Shown here: positions 1 to 6,766 of the stretch, piece after piece
How the letters are laid out: every line of letters begins with the position of its first letter
How positions within the stretch are numbered: the first letter of the stretch is position 1
Assembly: GCA_034429475.1 (NCBI GenBank)
Contig: DAOUGD010000132.1
Span: 1 to 12,255 of the forward strand
Reading direction: 5' to 3'
DNA length: 12,255 nt
From: JAKQHY01 sp034429475
GTDB lineage: Bacteria > Chloroflexota > Anaerolineae > B4-G1 > SLSP01
The notes under the pieces: model-generated
Database searches by the model: none
Told to the model about the DNA's origin: nothing
What the model saw: the letters and a program-made list of their open reading frames with translations, nothing else
Position numbers and translations under genes: made by a program

Positions 1-2
1 TG

Positions 3-917
3 CTCCTGGCCGCCAATGCCCTCCTCGCCGACCCCGGTCAACCCCTGCCCACCGACGTGGGCAATCTGGCCGAAACCGTCGTCCAGGATTGCCTGCCATC
101 AGACCCGCCAGACAATCCCCCGACCCGCGCGCCGAATGTCCCGCCCACCCGCACACCCAAAGCTCCACCTACGGCGACGCCCGTTTCAACCCCTTCAGAA
201 TCGGGCGATATGCCCTGGGCCGATGCGGACGCCAATTTTGACTATTACGTCCTCGCGCTCAGTTGGCAGCCGGCCTTCTGCGAGACCAAGCCCGACAAGG
301 AGGAGTGCGAGACGCAAACTGCCAGGCGTTATGACGCGACCAACTTCGTGCTACATGGCCTGTGGCCCAACGTCAAGGGCGATAACGATCATTCCTTCGG
401 CTACTGCGACGTTCCTCAAGCCGTGATTCAGCAGGATGAAGCGAGTGACTGGTGCGACATGCCCGAATTGGAACTTTCCGACGACGTCTGGCAAGACCTC
501 ACTGAATTGATGCCGGGCGCGGCCTCGTGCCTGCAAAACCACGAGTGGTACAAGCACGGGACGTGCGCTGGGATGTCGCCCGACGCCTACTACGCGCTTG
601 CCAACGCGCTGGTGGAGCGTTTCGCCGCCACCGACTTTAACCGCTACGTCGCCGAGCGGGTGGGCGGCGACGTCAAGCGCAGCGATCTGCTGACCCAATT
701 CGACGCCGAATTTGGCCCTGACGCACGCGACCACCTCTCCCTGCGCTGCGCCAAAGTCGGCGGCGTCAGCCTCCTCACCGAAATCCAGATCGCGCTCCAG
801 CCGGACATCGCCGAGGTGGACGATTGGGCAGAGCTTTTCCCCGACGAAAAAACGCCCACCCAGGGCAACTGCCCGCAGACGTTTCAGGTGGATCGGGTGG
901 GGCTGGGGGATTATTGA
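3..917 (+). CDS. Ribonuclease T2 family protein, 5' end outside window
   Basis: RNase T2 enzymes cleave single-stranded RNA through 2',3'-cyclic phosphates and normally act outside the cytoplasm. Both family signatures are present: the first, HGLWP, has its catalytic His codon at 354-356; the second, HEWYKHGTC, starts at 540 and supplies the His/Glu/Lys/His cluster. The domain opens with FDYYVLALSW near 237 and contains many cysteines, consistent with a disulfide-bonded exported enzyme. The frame is open to the window edge: about 30 unassigned residues come first, then a Pro/Thr-rich linker (about nt 110-210) before the catalytic domain. The real start and any signal peptide are therefore upstream. 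A GTG at 57 lies in frame but has no obvious ribosome site and sits in the middle of coding-like sequence, so I do not take it as the start. The family call is firm; the N-terminal part is unidentified. Confidence 0.9.
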   Translation, partial: LLAANALLADPGQPLPTDVGNLAETVVQDCLPSDPPDNPPTRAPNVPPTRTPKAPPTATPVSTPSESGDMPWADADANFDYYVLALSWQPAFCETKPDKEECETQTARRYDATNFVLHGLWPNVKGDNDHSFGYCDVPQAVIQQDEASDWCDMPELELSDDVWQDLTELMPGAASCLQNHEWYKHGTCAGMSPDAYYALANALVERFAATDFNRYVAERVGGDVKRSDLLTQFDAEFGPDARDHLSLRCAKVGGVSLLTEIQIALQPDIAEVDDWAELFPDEKTPTQGNCPQTFQVDRVGLGDY

Positions 918-943
918 AGTCATTTGAGAAAAGAGGATGCGCA

Positions 944-1576
944 ATGAAAAAAACTGTCGAAGAAAAGATAGGTCAACTGGCTGCAACGTACGCAGAGCAG
1001 CTCCGGCAGAAAATTAATCAACGGGTTGAGGAAATGCAAGCAGATGACCGCTCCCATTTTCTCATCTACCGGGTTTTGGGAATCACAGACGAAGAAGGCC
1101 AGCTCATTGACATTTACCAAAACAAAGGCCGGTTTCTTTATCGCTACGCAGGAACTTTCCTCGAGGAAGCCGCAAAACTGTGTCTTCAGGAAAAGTATCC
1201 TACAGCCGGTCCGGCGAAAATTGCAAATACACAGGGCCGCCGTCCAGCTACCTTTGAGATTGACTACCTGATAGGCCAAGAGGCTTTTGAAATCAAATGG
1301 CGCGATGCGACCACCGACGGCGACCATATCACCAAAGAGCACACGCGGATCAAGGTGATCGCGGAAGCTGGCTATACGCCGATACGGATTATGTTTTTCT
1401 ACCCCAACCGTGAACAGGCCATACGGATTCAGCAGACGTTGGAAACGCTTTATGCCGGCGTCCAGGGTCGCTATTACTATGGCGACCGTGCCTGGGAGTA
1501 CATCAAAGAGTGTACCGGCATTGACTTGAGGGCGATCCTTGAAAAACTCGCCGCAGAGAGCGCCCCAAAATTATGA
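944..1576 (+). CDS. ApaLI-family type II restriction endonuclease
   Basis: This is a predicted 210-residue type II restriction endonuclease that would cleave unmodified DNA; ApaLI itself cuts GTGCAC, but the specificity here is unproven. I recognise the ApaLI-like family from its conserved blocks: SHFLIYRVLGI (37-47), IDIYQNKGRFLYRYAG (55-70), and FEIDYLI followed by FEIKWRDATTDGDHITKEH (104-133). D107, E116 and K118 form a PD-(D/E)XK metal and catalytic centre (D-x8-E-x-K). The ATG at 944 is chosen because AAGAGG (931-936) lies 7 nt upstream and the protein then matches the family length; an in-frame start at 824 would run back into the RNase gene. The stop overlaps the methyltransferase start as ATGA, so the two are probably translationally coupled. 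Base composition is AT-rich beside its neighbours (25 of 60 G+C at 1081-1140), which suggests horizontal acquisition. No controller gene is seen. Confidence 0.88.
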   Translation: MKKTVEEKIGQLAATYAEQLRQKINQRVEEMQADDRSHFLIYRVLGITDEEGQLIDIYQNKGRFLYRYAGTFLEEAAKLCLQEKYPTAGPAKIANTQGRRPATFEIDYLIGQEAFEIKWRDATTDGDHITKEHTRIKVIAEAGYTPIRIMFFYPNREQAIRIQQTLETLYAGVQGRYYYGDRAWEYIKECTGIDLRAILEKLAAESAPKL

Positions 1577-2775
1577 ACGCTCAGATTTATCAGGGGGATT
1601 GTCTGGATATTCTCAGTGATTTTGCTGACGAATGTGTTAACCTGATTTACCTCGATCCCCCATTTTTCACCCAAAAAACGCACTCACTCCGTACCCGAGA
1701 TCGCCGGCAGGAGTTTTCATTTGCGGATGTGTGGACATCCCATACGGAGTACGCGCAGTTCATTGAAAAACGGCTTGAGCAACTCTGGCGGGTTTTATCC
1801 GCTACAGGTTCCCTCTTTTTCCACTGTGACCGCAATGCAACGCATCTCATTCGCGCTTTGCTGGATGATGTGTTTGGGTTAGATAAGTTCAGGGCCGAAA
1901 TCATCTGGTATTATCGGCGGTGGTCCAACGCACAAAAGGGATTATTGCCAGCCCATCAAACCATCTATTATTATACCAAGTCGGACGACTATACATATAA
2001 CCCTATCTATCAGGATTATTCGACTTCGACCAACGTGGATCAGATTCTTCAAAAGCGAAAGCGTGACGAGACCGGACGAGCGGTCTACGAAACCGACATA
2101 AACGGCGACATAGTCCCTAACGGCGGCAAAAAAGGTGTGCCACTATCCGATGTGTGGGACATCCCCTATCTCAATCCCAAAGCAAAAGAGCGCACCGGCT
2201 ATCCGACCCAAAAGCCGCTACTGCTCTTGGAGCGAATCATTGAGATCGCCAGCCGGGAAAATGACGTGGTGCTCGATCCGTTTTGTGGCAGCGGGACGAC
2301 TCTGGTGGCTGCGACCTTGTTGAATCGGCGTGCCATTGGAATTGATACATCCGCAGAAGCCCTGGAAGTCACCCGCCAACGCTTAGAACAGCCGGTTAAG
2401 ACCGAGTCGCAGTTGCTTCAACAGGGGCGTGAGGCGTATGCTACGGCGGATGAAGAAGCCCTGGCGCTGCTGCGCGGCCTGGATTACGCGCCGGTGCAGC
2501 GCAACAAAGGCATTGACGCCATTTTAAAGGACGACCTGAACGGCAAACCGGTTTTGATTCGCGTGCAACGACCCAACGAAACGTTGCTTGAAGCCGCCAA
2601 CTTACTATACAAAGCCGCCAGGGGTAAACAAGCCGCCGCCCTATTTGTCGTGGCGACGCAGAAGGGCGGCTACTTTGAATTTGACGAGCCGTTGCCACAG
2701 GGTATAACGGTGATCAATGCGCCGGCGTTGGCAATGAAAGAAGCATTAACACAATTGCGTACTCTCCACAATTAG
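1573..2775 (+). CDS. Beta-class DNA methyltransferase (N6-A or N4-C) of the R-M pair, with C-terminal extension
   Basis: This is the modification enzyme partnering the endonuclease just upstream. It transfers a methyl group from S-adenosylmethionine to an exocyclic amino group in DNA. Motif IV is DPPF at residues 28-31 and the SAM-binding motif I is DPFCGSGTT at 235-243. The order IV then I defines the beta class, with the target-recognition region probably between them (about 110-210). DPPF favours N6-adenine, but N4-cytosine cannot be excluded. The ATG overlaps the nuclease stop by 4 bp. After the core (ending near residue 275) come about 120 more residues that look like a separate alpha/beta domain: GIDAIL at 313-318, a strand ending IRVQ at 329-332, a helix, then AALFVVA at about 355-361. 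This pattern resembles a restriction-endonuclease fold with its catalytic lysine lost. The methyltransferase call is firm; the tail's identity is inference. Confidence 0.92.
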   Translation: MNAQIYQGDCLDILSDFADECVNLIYLDPPFFTQKTHSLRTRDRRQEFSFADVWTSHTEYAQFIEKRLEQLWRVLSATGSLFFHCDRNATHLIRALLDDVFGLDKFRAEIIWYYRRWSNAQKGLLPAHQTIYYYTKSDDYTYNPIYQDYSTSTNVDQILQKRKRDETGRAVYETDINGDIVPNGGKKGVPLSDVWDIPYLNPKAKERTGYPTQKPLLLLERIIEIASRENDVVLDPFCGSGTTLVAATLLNRRAIGIDTSAEALEVTRQRLEQPVKTESQLLQQGREAYATADEEALALLRGLDYAPVQRNKGIDAILKDDLNGKPVLIRVQRPNETLLEAANLLYKAARGKQAAALFVVATQKGGYFEFDEPLPQGITVINAPALAMKEALTQLRTLHN

Positions 2776-2785
2776 GACACAGCGT

Positions 2786-3400
2786 ATGCACCTCCTCGCC
2801 ATCCTCGGCTCCATGCGCAAAACCGGCCACACGCACACCCTCGTCACGCGCGTCATTGACGAAATGCGCGCCTTCGTCCCCGACCTTGAATCCGACCTCG
2901 TCTACATCGCCGACCAGGACATCCACCCATGCCGCGTGGTGTGCTCATCCTACTGCTCGACGCATCCGTACCAGTGCGCCGATCCTGATGACGCCAATGC
3001 CATTCTCGCTCGCATGATTCAGGCCGATGCGCTGGTGATCGGTGCGCCGCTGTACTTCCGAGCGCCGCCGGCGCAGTTCCAGGCATGGGCGGAGCGGCTG
3101 ATTTCGCTCTTTTTCTTTCACGAGAGCCAGGGGCAGGCCGCCGCCCCGTCACCGCTCAAGGGGAAACTCTGCGGATTGGTCGGTGTTGCTGAATATTCCA
3201 ATCCGCACCAAATCCTTGAATACCTGCATGACTTTTGCACGGTGCTAAAAATGCGACCTGTGCTGTTGGATACTTTCCCCTATCTGGGCGTGGCAGGTCA
3301 GGGTGATGTAGAAAATGACGCAATTTTCCATCCCTTTGAACGGACGAAAGACCTGGCTGCGAGACTGGTGGAGGAACTCACGACCAATGACCGAAGATAG
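2786..3400 (+). CDS. Flavodoxin-fold NAD(P)H-dependent oxidoreductase, iron-sulfur-flavoprotein-like
   Basis: A 204-residue protein of the NADPH-dependent FMN reductase / flavodoxin-like group. The first strand and FMN phosphate loop are LLAILGSMRKTGHT (3-16), and the second flavin-contacting segment is VIGAPLYFRAPPAQF (about 84-98). Between them lies a cysteine cluster C49-x3-C53-x3-C57-x6-C64, in the place where archaeal-type iron-sulfur flavoproteins carry a compact CX2CX2CX4-7C ligand set for a [4Fe-4S] cluster; the spacing here is slightly wider. It probably moves electrons in the cytoplasm, with unknown partners. The start is supported by AGGA (2774-2777), which overlaps the preceding stop, 8 nt before the ATG. 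The 3' end overlaps the next gene by 14 bp, so the two are likely co-transcribed. The G+C-rich composition returns here, unlike the R-M pair upstream. The fold is confident; cluster binding is a guess. Confidence 0.8.
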   Translation: MHLLAILGSMRKTGHTHTLVTRVIDEMRAFVPDLESDLVYIADQDIHPCRVVCSSYCSTHPYQCADPDDANAILARMIQADALVIGAPLYFRAPPAQFQAWAERLISLFFFHESQGQAAAPSPLKGKLCGLVGVAEYSNPHQILEYLHDFCTVLKMRPVLLDTFPYLGVAGQGDVENDAIFHPFERTKDLAARLVEELTTNDRR

Positions 3401-4283
3401 GCAGGATTTCACGTTTGAAACCGTCACCGTCAACGAACGTGGCGAGATCGTCCAGACGCGATCGCATAGCGCGCAGCGTTTTGTCGAAGTGCTGCCGGGC
3501 GGCGCGCAACTGGCGCTGGTCGCCATCCCTGCCGGACGATTTCTGATGGGATCGCGGCACAACGAGGGCTACGACGACGAACGCCCCCAGCACAGCGTCA
3601 GCGTCCCGGCATTCTGGATGAGCCAGTATCCCGTCACCCAGGCGCAGTGGGCCGCCATCATGAAGTGGACGCCGCCGTATCGCTGTAAAGGGCCGCAGCG
3701 TCCCGTGGATCGGGTAAACTGGCGCGACGCGCTGGCGTTTTGCAAGCGCCTTTCGGAAACAACCGGGCGCGCCTATCGCCTGCCGGGCGAGGCGGAATGG
3801 GAGTACGCCTGCCGCGCGGGAACGAACACGCCGTTCTACGTCGGGCCGACGATCACCACCGATCTGGCGAACTACGTCGGCCTGCATACCTATCTGGCCG
3901 AGCCGGAGGGCGTCTACCGGCACGTCACCACGGACGTGGGCAGCTTCCCGCCGAACCCTTTCGGCCTCTACGACATGGCCGGCAACGTCTGGGAATGGTG
4001 CGCGGACGCCTGGCACGCCAATTACGACGGCGCGCCCACTGACGGCAGCGTGTGGGCCGGGGATGACGCCGCTCGCGTCATGCGCGGCGGATGCTGGCAC
4101 GATCCGCCCGGCCTGTGCCGCAGCGCGGCGCGGCTGAAATACGCGCCCAATGAAGCCGAAGACTACCTCGGTTTCCGCGTGGCCCTGACCTCGTTGGAGC
4201 GGACGGTTCCACCGCCCACACGTCGCAGTTACATTGGGGAAATGCTGCGCCGAATCCGAGCTGTCGTCAAACATCAAAATTGA
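3387..4283 (+). CDS. FGE/SUMF1-fold protein (formylglycine-generating-enzyme-like)
   Basis: A 298-residue protein made almost entirely of one FGE-sulfatase (SUMF1) domain. Landmarks in order: LVAIPAGRFLMGS (44-56), the YPVTQAQW block (81-88), PVDRVNWRDALAFC (106-119), RLPGEAEWEYACRAG (131-145), PFGLYDMAGNVWEWC (191-205), RGGCWHDPPGLCRSAAR (233-249) and YLGFRVAL (260-267). Members include oxygen-dependent formylglycine generators but also many proteins of unknown role. The close CxxxxC copper-binding pair of authentic FGE is absent: only C236 and C244 are here, eight apart, and the usual GGS is GGC. Formylglycine generation is therefore doubtful. The ATG at 3387 is preferred over one at 3315, because the latter would overlap the flavoprotein gene by 86 bp and precede the family's normal start. 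GAGGA at 3371-3375 is a somewhat distant ribosome site. No sulfatase gene is nearby. A basic tail of about 30 residues ends the protein. Confidence 0.85.
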   Translation: MTEDRQDFTFETVTVNERGEIVQTRSHSAQRFVEVLPGGAQLALVAIPAGRFLMGSRHNEGYDDERPQHSVSVPAFWMSQYPVTQAQWAAIMKWTPPYRCKGPQRPVDRVNWRDALAFCKRLSETTGRAYRLPGEAEWEYACRAGTNTPFYVGPTITTDLANYVGLHTYLAEPEGVYRHVTTDVGSFPPNPFGLYDMAGNVWEWCADAWHANYDGAPTDGSVWAGDDAARVMRGGCWHDPPGLCRSAARLKYAPNEAEDYLGFRVALTSLERTVPPPTRRSYIGEMLRRIRAVVKHQN

Positions 4284-4300
4284 CGTTTACCAAGAATCCT

Positions 4301-4365
4301 CACCACAAAGGACAACAGGGACACAAAGATTTTATTCTTCTCTGTGAACTCTGTGTGCTCTGTGG
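4301..4365. repeat. Imperfect palindromic intergenic repeat
   Basis: The gap 4284-4387 is mostly filled by a fold-back sequence. A left arm of CACAAAGG- and CACAAAG-type words (4302-4327) is followed by an A/T-rich spacer and a right arm of CTCTGTG words ending CTCTGTGG (4340-4365). Roughly 17-18 of 26 arm positions pair, more with G-U pairs. It resembles the short palindromic repeats common in many bacterial genomes and shares the opening CACCRCAAAG with the repeat at 11933. It is not a classic terminator, as no T run follows. Confidence 0.6.
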
Positions 4366-4387
4366 CTACATATAAGGAGCAAAGGTT

Positions 4388-5380
4388 ATGCTACGAGTCT
4401 GCGTGATCGGCATGGGGCCTATCGGCAACCGCCATGCCATGATTTACCAGGAAGACCCGCTCGCCGAGTTGGTCGGCGTGTGCGACATCAACCGGGAACG
4501 GGCGGACGCCGCCGCCGCGCGCCTCGGCGTCCCCGCCTTCTACGACGCGCCGACCATGCTGCGCGCCCTCGCGCCCGACCTGTGCAGCGTCACCACCGGC
4601 GGCTACGAGTATTCCAGCGACCACTATCTGCCCACGATGCAAGCCCTTGATGCGGGCTGTCACGTCCTCGGCGAGAAGCCCATCAGCAACGAGATCGAGA
4701 AGGGTGAGGAGATGGTCGCCAAAGCGCGCGAGAAGGGCGTCTGCTACGCCATCAACCTCAACCACCGCTTCACACCGGCGGCGTATCTGGCGAAGCAGTG
4801 GCAGGATGAGGGGCGCATCGGGCATCTGCTGTTCATCAACATGGCGCTGTGGATTAAAAACCCGGCGGAAAGTTCGCCCTACTACATGATCAAGGCGCTC
4901 AATCCACACTCGGTGGACATCATGCGCTACTTTGGCGGCGACATTGAGGCCGTGCAGTGCTTTGGCGCGACCGCGCCGGGACGCCAGATCATCACGACAG
5001 CGCATTTCAGTATGCGCTTCAAGAACGGCGCGGTCGGCGGGCTGACCGCCTCCTACGACATCGAGCGCGGCCATCCGATGGAGCGCTGCGAGGTGGCGGG
5101 CGTCAAAGGACGCTTCGTCGTGGACGACATGTGGCGCGAGGCGACGTTGTATCCGGCGGGGGACTTCGTCAAACAGGTCTACTCCAACCCGGTCTTTGGC
5201 GGGATGCGCGATTTCGAGGACACCTTCCGCAACCGCCTTCACAAATTCCTGGAAGAAGTCACCAACGGCGTGCCGCCCGACCGGATTGATGGCTCCGGTG
5301 CGGATGGCCTGGCGGCCCAAAAGGTGCTGCACGCCGCGATTGAGTCGTTGCAGACTGAATCGGTAGTGTACGTCAAGTAG
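4388..5380 (+). CDS. Gfo/Idh/MocA family NAD(P)-dependent oxidoreductase
   Basis: A 330-residue cytoplasmic dehydrogenase of the Gfo/Idh/MocA family, whose members usually oxidise or epimerise sugars, inositols or related polyols; the substrate cannot be read from sequence. The N-terminal Rossmann fold begins VCVIGMGPIGNRH (4-16), with the acidic end of strand 2 at VGVCDINRERA (29-39). The family's EKP triad is at 96-98 inside GEKPIS, and the catalytic-type H174-x2-D177 lies in NPHSVDIMRYFGG (172-184). The length is typical for the family. The start is well supported: AAGGAG at 4374-4379, 8 nt before the ATG. The gene is separated from the SUMF1-like gene by a repeat, and it converges on the ABC exporter operon, with a fold-back array between the two stops. 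It may be expressed on its own; no promoter was convincingly identified. Confidence 0.92.
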   Translation: MLRVCVIGMGPIGNRHAMIYQEDPLAELVGVCDINRERADAAAARLGVPAFYDAPTMLRALAPDLCSVTTGGYEYSSDHYLPTMQALDAGCHVLGEKPISNEIEKGEEMVAKAREKGVCYAINLNHRFTPAAYLAKQWQDEGRIGHLLFINMALWIKNPAESSPYYMIKALNPHSVDIMRYFGGDIEAVQCFGATAPGRQIITTAHFSMRFKNGAVGGLTASYDIERGHPMERCEVAGVKGRFVVDDMWREATLYPAGDFVKQVYSNPVFGGMRDFEDTFRNRLHKFLEEVTNGVPPDRIDGSGADGLAAQKVLHAAIESLQTESVVYVK

Positions 5381-5436
5381 ACGGTAGACGGTAGACAGTA
5401 GACAAGGCCGTCTACCGTCTCCGTCTACTGTCTACC
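5378..5436. repeat. Fold-back array of GTAGAC-type units between convergent genes
   Basis: Starting at the oxidoreductase stop codon, four TAGAC words about 7 nt apart (5378-5403) are followed by AAGGCC and then four reverse-complement GTCTAC-type words (5410-5435). The two halves can form a long imperfect hairpin with a short loop. It lies exactly between two convergent stop codons, so it may work as a bidirectional terminator or mRNA-stabilising stem, although there is no flanking T tract. Confidence 0.7.
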
Positions 5437-5437
5437 C

Positions 5438-6646
5438 TTACTCATAATCTTTGAACCGCCACATCCCCACGAGGGTAAACACGAGGCCGAAGGCGAACAG
5501 GATGCCGACGTGCAGACCTACGTCGCTGAGGGTTGCGCCGCGCGCCAGGATGTCCTCGTAAGCGCGCATCGCCCACGTCGAGGGCAGCACTTGCACGGCG
5601 GTGCGGTAAAACTCCGGCGTGATTTCTAGCGGGAACCACGCGCCGCCCATCGCGGCTGTCGTCATCGCCACGCCAATGACGGCGCTGCTGGCCTGTCCGC
5701 GCGACTTTACGACCGTCGCCAGCAGCAGCCCCAATCCCACCATCGCCCAGGCAAAGGTGACAGAGACGGCGATCACGGCCAGCGGGGCGCGCCCCCAGCC
5801 GACGCCGAACAGCAGCGCGCCGCCGCCGATCAGGATGGCAATCTGCGCCAGGCCCAACAGCAGGCTCGCCAGCAGCTTGCCGCCGAGAATGGCGGCGCGC
5901 GAGGTCGGCATAATCAACATCCGCTTGAGTGTGCCGCGCAGCCGCTCATCTACCAGGATTTCCGCCGCGCCCAGCAGCGTCGTCTGCACCCAGGTGACCA
6001 TTTGCCCGGCAGAAGCGTGCTCGGCGCTGTTTGCCATCGCCGGCTCGTCGTCCGACGCCTGCACCCTTTCCGGCCAGCGCATCTCCGCCACGGCGGGCGG
6101 ATGCTCCGTGGCTGCCAGCGTCTCCGTGAGCAGGTCGGCGAAGAACGTCGCTTCTTCTTCCGGTGTGACGACGAGGCCGGCCTCGCGCGCCTGCTCCAGA
6201 CCGGTGCGCGCCACCAGCGCCGCGCCGCCGAGTCGTCCCCGCGCCGCCGTCAGCGATTGCTCCGCGACGGGGCTGTTGCTGCTCTCCGGCAGCGTGTGGA
6301 ACGTCAGCGTCGCCTCGTCGCCCGCGAGCAGCCGCGCCGAGAAATCCGCCGGAACGATCAACCCGAAGGCATCATCGGGGAGCGCGTCGGTCGTTTCCGG
6401 GTTGAAGTTCGCTGCTTCCAGAGCGTCGAAAAGCGCGTCCACCAACGGGCCGGCGTCCTCCTGAATCACGTACAACGTCAACCGCAGCTCTTCCGGCTCC
6501 ACCTCGTCGCCGCCCATCGTGCCGCTTAACCCCGCGCCTACGACTGCCGTGAACAACAAGGGTAGGATCAAAAAGAACAACCAGGCAATCGGCCCGTCCA
6601 ACTGCCGCCTGAATTCTGTGCGAATCATAGCCCAAAGTCGGTGCAT
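5438..6646 (-). CDS. ABC-2 type exporter permease (second permease of operon)
   Basis: A 402-residue integral membrane subunit of an ABC-2 exporter of the NatB/DrrB/YhhJ-like group. The layout is characteristic. One N-terminal membrane helix (about 19-40) is followed by a large soluble extracytoplasmic domain (41-215) and five further hydrophobic segments (about 215-232, 254-280, 288-312, 319-340, 374-396). The segment ERLRGTLKRMLIMPT (234-248), between the second and third helices, is the usual conserved cytoplasmic stretch that contacts the ATPase. The start at 6646 has GAAAGG (6655-6660) 8 nt upstream. It follows the sister permease by a 120-bp gap filled with repeats and is the last gene of the exporter operon. 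The two permeases share topology but have clearly diverged, so they probably form a heterodimer. The substrate is unknown. Confidence 0.9.
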   Translation of the reverse strand: MHRLWAMIRTEFRRQLDGPIAWLFFLILPLLFTAVVGAGLSGTMGGDEVEPEELRLTLYVIQEDAGPLVDALFDALEAANFNPETTDALPDDAFGLIVPADFSARLLAGDEATLTFHTLPESSNSPVAEQSLTAARGRLGGAALVARTGLEQAREAGLVVTPEEEATFFADLLTETLAATEHPPAVAEMRWPERVQASDDEPAMANSAEHASAGQMVTWVQTTLLGAAEILVDERLRGTLKRMLIMPTSRAAILGGKLLASLLLGLAQIAILIGGGALLFGVGWGRAPLAVIAVSVTFAWAMVGLGLLLATVVKSRGQASSAVIGVAMTTAAMGGAWFPLEITPEFYRTAVQVLPSTWAMRAYEDILARGATLSDVGLHVGILFAFGLVFTLVGMWRFKDYE

Positions 6647-6661
6647 TGTGTATTCCTTTCG

Positions 6662-6760
6662 TGATTAGGGATTGGGGGATTGGGGGATTGGGATTGGGAA
6701 ATTGGAAATTCGTAATTCGTAATTCGCAGATCCGCTGATCCGTCGATCCGCTGATCCGCT
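6662..6760. repeat. Composite micro-repeat array (GATTGGG, AATTCGT, GATCCGCT units)
   Basis: Nearly the whole gap between the two permease genes is made of three successive short-unit blocks: about four GGGATTGG-like units (6668-6697), three AATTCGT-like units (6707-6726), and four GATCCGC-like units (6728-6759) 7-9 nt apart. The blocks merge by gradual change (ATTGGG to ATTGGAAATTCG). No ORF fits. It lies inside an operon, so it will be transcribed, and the unit length differs from any codon-based repeat. Confidence 0.75.
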
Positions 6761-6766
6761 TTTTCC

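Noticed and set aside
3..2775. RNase T2 and R-M genes as one combined defence system
   Set aside because: RNase T2 enzymes act outside the cytoplasm, the composition of the two regions differs, and no coupling beyond adjacency is visible.
3315..3386. Upstream ATG for the SUMF1-like gene
   Set aside because: It would overlap the flavoprotein gene by 86 bp and add residues unlike the family; ATG 3387 fits better.
3378..4277. Long open frame on the minus strand opposite the SUMF1-like gene (299 codons)
   Set aside because: It is a GC-driven shadow: the plus strand has clear domain motifs and the antisense product shows no recognisable pattern.
3387..4283. SUMF1-fold gene as the target protein of a diversity-generating retroelement
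   Set aside because: No reverse transcriptase and no adenine-variable template repeat were seen in the window.
4301..4365. Intrinsic terminator after the SUMF1-like gene
   Set aside because: The stem is imperfect and lacks a following T run, so a dispersed palindromic repeat is the better description.
4391..5332. Long minus-strand open frame opposite the Gfo/Idh/MocA gene (313 codons)
   Set aside because: The plus-strand protein carries all family motifs; the antisense frame is low-complexity and unsupported.
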